Shown here piece by piece: positions 55,907 to 60,326 of a stretch of 60,326 nucleotides of DNA. The translations under genes were made by a program, and so were the position numbers. The stretch comes from Mycobacterium asiaticum. GTDB taxonomy: Bacteria; Actinomycetota; Actinomycetes; Mycobacteriales; Mycobacteriaceae. Position 1 is the first letter of the stretch. Every line of letters begins with the position of its first letter. The stretch spans positions 1 through 60,326 of the forward strand of contig NZ_LZMH01000056.1 in assembly GCF_001673635.1 (NCBI RefSeq), read 5' to 3'. The notes under the pieces are model-generated. The model was not told where the DNA came from. It made no database searches and was given only the letters and a program-made list of their open reading frames with translations.

Positions 55907-56892
55907 CAGGATTCCCCATTGGTCTCGACGGCATCGGCCAGTACCCCGCGCTGCCGGGCATCCGTCCATGCCACCCAGGGCGCAGCGTGAAAATACTGCA
56001 ACGCCAACGCATCTCCGACATCTCGGCAGGTTCTCTGCAAGCTCGCCAGCCTGCTGTCCAACGACTCGAGCAGCACCCCGGGCTGCACGAATTCAAGCTC
56101 ACTGCGTGCCTGCCCGAGCAGTCGCTGGGCTTCGGTGGTGGCGCCGATGCGGCTGTGCGGGTTGTGCAGCAACTCTTCGAGGTTGTGTTCGGCCAGCCGC
56201 AGCGAATAGAAGACCGATCGCGGGAAAAGCCGGTCCAGCAACATGAATTCGACGACCCGGCCGGCGTCGAGCACCCCGCGGTAGGTCCGCAGGTAGGTGT
56301 CGTGCGCACCGGCGGAACGCAGCAGCGTGACCCAGGCCGGGGACGACGCGCTGTCCCCCACCCGGGACAACAGCAGGCGCACCGTCATGTCGACCCGCTC
56401 GATCGCGCGGCCCAGCACCATGAAGCGATAGCCGTCGTCGCGGGACAGCGTCGAGTCCGCCAGACCCGCGAACATCGCCGCGCGCCCTTCGATGAACGAC
56501 AGAAACTCGTGCGGTCCAAGACGTTTGGCGGCACGCTCGCGTTCGGGTAGGGCATGGTAGGTGGTGTTGATGCACTCCCAGGTCTCGCTGGAGGTGACTT
56601 CCCTTGCCGACCTCGCGTTCTCTCTCGCCGCGGAGATCGCGTCGACGATCGACGATCCTCCGTCACTGTTGGCGCTGAACGCCACCAGGTCGGTCAGCGA
56701 CCAGACATCGAGTTGGTGCTCGGGGGGCTCGATGCCCAGCACCTGCAGCAGTAAGCGGGAGGCCTGGTCGGGGTCGACGCTGGAATCTTCGAGCAATTGG
56801 TGGACCGCGACGTCCAGGATGCGCGCCGTGTCGTCGGCCCGCTCGACGTAGCGCCCGATCCAGTACAGGGCTTCGGCGTTGCGCGCCAGCAT
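55906..56892 (-). CDS. Alpha-E domain protein (Rv2410c-like)
   Basis: A 328-aa all-helical protein starting MLARNAEALYWIGRYVERAD, the standard opening of Alpha-E proteins, with AIERVDMTVRLLLSR and LRLAEHNLEELLHNP in the core. The fold has conserved acidic residues but no known reaction. It always occurs with a circularly permuted ATP-grasp protein and often a transglutaminase, as here. One-base stop/start overlaps (TGATG) bind all three genes together. Confidence 0.9.
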   Translation of the reverse strand: MLARNAEALYWIGRYVERADDTARILDVAVHQLLEDSSVDPDQASRLLLQVLGIEPPEHQLDVWSLTDLVAFSANSDGGSSIVDAISAARENARSAREVTSSETWECINTTYHALPERERAAKRLGPHEFLSFIEGRAAMFAGLADSTLSRDDGYRFMVLGRAIERVDMTVRLLLSRVGDSASSPAWVTLLRSAGAHDTYLRTYRGVLDAGRVVEFMLLDRLFPRSVFYSLRLAEHNLEELLHNPHSRIGATTEAQRLLGQARSELEFVQPGVLLESLDSRLASLQRTCRDVGDALALQYFHAAPWVAWTDARQRGVLADAVETNGES

Positions 56893-58589
56893 CAGTCGGC
56901 CGCCTTCTGCTGTTGCTGTTGCTCTTCCTGCTCCTGTTGCGGCTCCTCGGATCGGCCCTGGCTCTGGCGGGTCGGCACCGGGGCGACCGGTGTAGGCCGG
57001 GCGTCGTCGGAATTCTGCTCGGGCACCGCCCGGGGCAGCGAGCGCACCACTTCCGCACGCCCCAGTTCGCGGTCGAGCACCGACGCGCGCGGCGCCAGCA
57101 CCCAGGTGTCCTTGGAACCGCCGCCCTGGCTGGAGTTGACCACCCGGGAGCCCTCCACCAGCGCCACCCGGGTCAGCCCGCCGGGCAGCACCCATACGTC
57201 GTTGCCGTCGTTGACGGCGAACGGTCGCAGGTCGACGTAGCGCTGCGCCAGCGAATCGCCGATGCGGGTGGGCACGGTCGACAGCTCCATCATCGGCTGG
57301 GCGATCCAGGCCCGCGGGTCGTCGCGGATCTTCTTGCTGATCGCGGCAAGCTCCCTGTCGGATGCTTCCGGGCCGAACACGATGCCGTAGCCGCCGGACC
57401 CCTCGACCGGCTTGATCACCAGCTCGTTGATGCGGTCCAGCACCTCTTCGCGTTCGTCGTCGAGCCAGCAGCGATAGGTGTCAACATTGGCCAGCAGCGG
57501 TTTCTCGCCCAGGTAGTACTCGATGATGGTGGGCACGTAGGTGTAGACGAGTTTGTCGTCGCCGACGCCGTTGCCGATCGAGCTCGAGATGACGACGTTG
57601 CCGGCCCGGGCGGCATTGACCAGGCCGGCCACGCCCAGCACCGAGTCGGCCCGGAATTGCAGCGGGTCCAGGAACGCGTCGTCGATGCGCCGGTAGATGA
57701 CGTCGACCTGGCGCTGCCCCTCGGTGGTCCGCATGTAGACCTGGTTGTCGCGGCAGAACAGGTCGCGGCCCTCGACCAGCTCGACGCCCATCTGCCGGGC
57801 CAGCAGCGAGTGCTCGAAGTAGGCCGAGTTGTAGACGCCCGGGGTCAGCACCACCACTGTCGGGTCGGCTTCGTTGGTGGCCGCGGAGTTGCGCAGCGCG
57901 CGCAGCAGGTGCGAGGAGTAGTCGTCGACGGTGCGGACCCGGTGGGTTGCGAACAGGTTGGGGAAGACCCGGGCCATGGTGCGCCGGTTTTCCATGACGT
58001 AGGACACACCAGAGGGCGAGCGCAGGTTGTCCTCCAGGACCCGGAAGTCGCCGCGGTCGTCGCGGATCAGGTCGATTCCGGCGACGTGGATGCGCACGCC
58101 GTTGGGCGGAACGATGCCGACGGCTTCCCGATGGAAGTGCTCACAGGAGGTGATGAGCCGCCGGGGGATCACTCCGTCGCGCAAAATCTCCTGGTCCCCG
58201 TAGATGTCGTCGAGATACATCTCGAGGGCCTTGACGCGTTGGGTGATGCCGCGCTCGAGCCGGGTCCACTCGGCGGCGGAGATGACCCTCGGGACCAGGT
58301 CCAGCGGAAAGGGCCGCTCCTGACCGGACAGGGAGAACGTGATGCCCTGGTCGATGAAGGCGCGGCCCAGCGCTTCGGCCCTGGCCTTGAGCTCTGAGGC
58401 GTCCGTCGGCGCCAGCTCGGCGTAGATGCCCTTATAGGGCCCACGCACGTTGCCCTGGGCGTCGAACATCTCGTCGAAGGCCTCGGAGTACGCATCTGAG
58501 GTGTTGTATCCCTCGAAGATCCGCTCGGTACGGACGCCAGACCGTCGCGCGGACGCTTCGATCTCGTTCGAAAGACTCACCTGTGTCAT
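56892..58589 (-). CDS. Circularly permuted ATP-grasp protein (Rv2411c-like)
   Basis: A 565-aa CP-ATP-grasp enzyme (Rv2411c is 551 aa). Segments PFPLDLVPRVI, GIDLIRDDRGDFRVLEDNLRSPSG, ERREVLDRINELVIKPVEGSG-like LVIKPVEGSGGYGIVFGP and WIAQPMMELSTVPT match the family. ATP-grasp enzymes join a carboxylate to an amine through an acyl phosphate; the product here is unknown. The C-terminus ends in a low-complexity tail of Glu and Gln (about residues 545-562). First gene of the operon, divergent from rpsT. Confidence 0.9.
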   Translation of the reverse strand: MTQVSLSNEIEASARRSGVRTERIFEGYNTSDAYSEAFDEMFDAQGNVRGPYKGIYAELAPTDASELKARAEALGRAFIDQGITFSLSGQERPFPLDLVPRVISAAEWTRLERGITQRVKALEMYLDDIYGDQEILRDGVIPRRLITSCEHFHREAVGIVPPNGVRIHVAGIDLIRDDRGDFRVLEDNLRSPSGVSYVMENRRTMARVFPNLFATHRVRTVDDYSSHLLRALRNSAATNEADPTVVVLTPGVYNSAYFEHSLLARQMGVELVEGRDLFCRDNQVYMRTTEGQRQVDVIYRRIDDAFLDPLQFRADSVLGVAGLVNAARAGNVVISSSIGNGVGDDKLVYTYVPTIIEYYLGEKPLLANVDTYRCWLDDEREEVLDRINELVIKPVEGSGGYGIVFGPEASDRELAAISKKIRDDPRAWIAQPMMELSTVPTRIGDSLAQRYVDLRPFAVNDGNDVWVLPGGLTRVALVEGSRVVNSSQGGGSKDTWVLAPRASVLDRELGRAEVVRSLPRAVPEQNSDDARPTPVAPVPTRQSQGRSEEPQQEQEEQQQQQKAAD

Positions 58590-58731
58590 GCTGCCTCAAT
58601 TCCCCCATTCGGGCAGACCCAGAATTCCTCTTTTGGGCGAAAACGTAACCGACTGATAACCTGGGCAGTCGCTATCGGGTTGCAGGTACCCCGGGCAAAG
58701 CCAAATCGAAACGGATTAAGGAACGACACGC

Positions 58732-58995
58732 GTGGCCAACATCAAGTCGCAGCAGAAGCGCAACCGCACTAACGAGCGCGCCCGCCTGCGCAACAAGTCG
58801 GTGAAGTCTTCGCTCCGCACGGCTATTCGCGCGTTCCGGGAAGCCGCTCACGCCGGCGAGAAGGAGAAGGCGGCCGAGTTGCTGGTGTCGACCAGCCGCA
58901 AGCTCGACAAGGCGGCAAGCAAAGGCGTGATCCACAAGAACCAGGCCGCCAACAAAAAGTCGGCGCTGGCGCGCTCGCTGAACAAGCTCGGCTGA
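58732..58995 (+). CDS. rpsT: Ribosomal protein S20
   Basis: An 87-aa basic protein of the small ribosomal subunit. [20 protein letters not shown] at the N-terminus and [19 protein letters not shown] are diagnostic. GTG start with TAAGGA upstream. It converges on holA. Confidence 0.97.
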   Translation: MANIKSQQKRNRTNERARLRNKSVKSSLRTAIRAFREAAHAGEKEKAAELLVSTSRKLDKAASKGVIHKNQAANKKSALARSLNKLG

Positions 58996-59009
58996 TTCAA
59001 GCCTTTCCT

Positions 59010-59024
59010 GGGCTTATTGAGCCC
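59010..59024. terminator. Weak hairpin between rpsT and holA
   Basis: gggct-tattg-agccc makes a 5-bp stem in the 31-bp gap between two convergent genes. A competing stem (aagcc with ggctt) overlaps it. Only a candidate terminator. Confidence 0.35.
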
Positions 59025-59026
59025 GT

Positions 59027-60010
59027 TCAGTCCCGGGCCAACTCCGCCACCTGCCGCACTGCGGATTCCAGGGCATAATCGGCGTCCGCCACGGCGCCCT
59101 TCACGTTGGCGTTGAGGGTGGCAACCAGCCGCATGGCGGCCGCCAACCGGTCTCGTGACCAGCGCCGAGCCTGCTTCTGCGCCTTCTGCACCCGCCACGG
59201 CGGCATCTTCAGCTGTCCGGCCATCCGGTAGGGGTCTCCGGACTGCGACATCACCAATCCGATCGTGTGAATGGCCTCGGCCAGGGCGTCGGCCAGCACC
59301 ACGAGCGGCTCGCCCCGCATCATCGCCCAGCGCAGCGCTTCCGCGGCGCCGGCGACATCCCCGGTCACGGCCTTGTCAGCGATGTCGAAGCCCTTCACCT
59401 CGGCTTTGCCGCTGTGGTAGCGCCGCACCGCGGCGGCGTCGACGTCACCCCCCGTGTCGGCGACCAGCTGCGAGCAAGCCGAGGCGAGCTCGCGGATGTC
59501 GGAGCCGACGGCATCCAGCAGGGCGGCAACGGTGTCCTCGTCGACTCTGACCTTCAGTGATCGGAACTCCTTGCGGACGAAGTCGACCCGCTCGCTGGGC
59601 TTGGTGATGCGTGCACAGGGGTGTACCTGGGCGCCCAGCGACCGCAATTCGGCGGCCAGCGCCTTGGCCCGGCCGCCACCGGAGTGCACCACCACCAGCA
59701 CCGTGCCGGCGGGCAGGTCCGCGGCCGCCGTGACGACCAGCTCGGCCGCGTCTTTGCCCGCCTCACCGGCGGCTTCCAGCACCACGATCCGTTCCTCGGC
59801 GAACAGCGACGGACTCAGCAGTTCGGCGAGTTCGTAGGTGCTCACGTCACCGGCACGCATCCGGTTGACCGGGACGTCGGCAATCCCGGATTCGGTGGCC
59901 CGACCGCCGCCGGCGCGCTGCCGGGCCGACCGCAGGATCTGCGCGACGGCCCGTTCGATCAGCAGTTCTTCTTCCCCCAGCACCAGGTGCAACGGCGAAA
60001 CCTCGCTCAC
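59027..60010 (-). CDS. holA: DNA polymerase III delta subunit HolA
   Basis: A 327-aa clamp-loader subunit (Rv2413c is about 316 aa). N-terminal [16 protein letters not shown] opens the AAA-like domain; [18 protein letters not shown] and the helical C-terminal collar ([20 protein letters not shown]) match HolA. It opens the sliding clamp during replication. GTG start at 60010, 12 bp after the comEC stop. Confidence 0.93.
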   Translation of the reverse strand: MSEVSPLHLVLGEEELLIERAVAQILRSARQRAGGGRATESGIADVPVNRMRAGDVSTYELAELLSPSLFAEERIVVLEAAGEAGKDAAELVVTAAADLPAGTVLVVVHSGGGRAKALAAELRSLGAQVHPCARITKPSERVDFVRKEFRSLKVRVDEDTVAALLDAVGSDIRELASACSQLVADTGGDVDAAAVRRYHSGKAEVKGFDIADKAVTGDVAGAAEALRWAMMRGEPLVVLADALAEAIHTIGLVMSQSGDPYRMAGQLKMPPWRVQKAQKQARRWSRDRLAAAMRLVATLNANVKGAVADADYALESAVRQVAELARD

Positions 60011-60022
60011 TCCACGATGGTG

Positions 60023-60326
60023 TCATGGCGGTCTGACGGCGCTCGAGCCGATGGCGGCGACCGACCACGCCACCTGACAACCGACGACCGCCGCCGCGCC
60101 CCAGGCCAGGATCAGTCGAAACGGTCGCCACCGCCACATCACGACGATCATCACGATGCTCCCGGCGACCAGCACCAGACCCGCGCCCCCCGAGGGCACC
60201 GGCACGCTGGCCCCCGGCACTTTGGCCGCCCAGTGCGCGACGTGCAGCACCCACCAGACCTCGGGCCCGGTGAACCGGATCAGCAGCTGTGCGCCGGCCG
60301 AACATGGCACGGCCACCGCGGCCGCC
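60023..60326 (-). CDS. comEC: ComEC/Rec2-family membrane protein (3' end only)
   Basis: The frame is open from the right edge to a TGA at 60023. About 100 C-terminal residues are visible: hydrophobic helices (VLHVAHWAAKVPG, LVLVAGSIVMIVVMWRW, LILAWGAAAVVGCQVAW). Identification rests on its place next to holA, where M. tuberculosis has the ComEC-type Rv2414c, and on the membrane pattern. Confidence 0.75.
   Translation of the reverse strand, partial: AAAVAVPCSAGAQLLIRFTGPEVWWVLHVAHWAAKVPGASVPVPSGGAGLVLVAGSIVMIVVMWRWRPFRLILAWGAAAVVGCQVAWSVAAIGSSAVRPP

Overview
The window looks like chromosome from a nontuberculous Mycobacterium. Evidence: high GC, many GTG starts, leaderless promoters with TANNNT -10 boxes, IdeR-type iron boxes, an MmpS/MmpL pair, a PE-family gene, and long stretches in the same order as the M. 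tuberculosis Rv2377c-Rv2414c neighbourhood. The species cannot be named from the sequence alone. The ggtB, rpfD, PE_PGRS41 and mbtJ genes found in that part of M. tuberculosis are missing here.

Positions 1-23.3 kb hold a mycobactin-type siderophore cluster. On the minus strand a formyltransferase overlaps mbtE, followed by mbtF and mbtB, which runs off the left edge. Divergently on the plus strand are a GNAT acyltransferase, a stand-alone thioesterase, mbtC (ketosynthase) and mbtD (AT-KR-ACP). Next come mbtG-mbtH (minus; lysine N-hydroxylase and NRPS chaperone) and mbtA (plus; salicyl-AMP ligase). Salicylate is activated by MbtA, loaded on MbtB, cyclised with Ser/Thr, and joined to two lysine-derived units by MbtE/MbtF and to a beta-hydroxy acid made by MbtC/MbtD. 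IdeR-like boxes lie in front of the acyltransferase, the thioesterase, mbtA/mbtG and mbtI. The formyltransferase is the main oddity: it suggests a formylated, nocobactin/formobactin- or exochelin-like hydroxamate rather than only the usual long-chain acyl form.

Positions 23.4-34.7 kb lie between mbtA and mbtI, which are nearly adjacent in M. tuberculosis. They hold a small membrane protein with mmpS and mmpL (probable siderophore export), an unrecognised protein, a Ser/Thr pseudokinase, an SDR/diiron/Baeyer-Villiger-type oxidoreductase operon with a MerR regulator, and then mbtI with an apparently leaderless, IdeR-box promoter.

Positions 34.9-46.0 kb are sulfur assimilation and its surroundings: an SbtA/Rv2387-like transporter, hemW, nirA-cysH-(sirohydrochlorin chelatase-like), and the sulfate importer subI-cysT-cysW-cysA. 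Both sulfur operons are preceded by a short leaderless reading frame rich in cysteine codons, probably cysteine-responsive attenuators.

Positions 46.1-60.3 kb are conserved chromosome: a GH15 trehalase, two tandem LppR-type lipoproteins, lepA (no canonical start codon), a PemK/MazF-like protein, a CBS protein, RNase Z, a lone PE protein, a secreted peptide, the transglutaminase/Alpha-E/ATP-grasp operon, rpsT, holA and the end of comEC. I saw no rRNA, tRNA, CRISPR array or insertion sequence.
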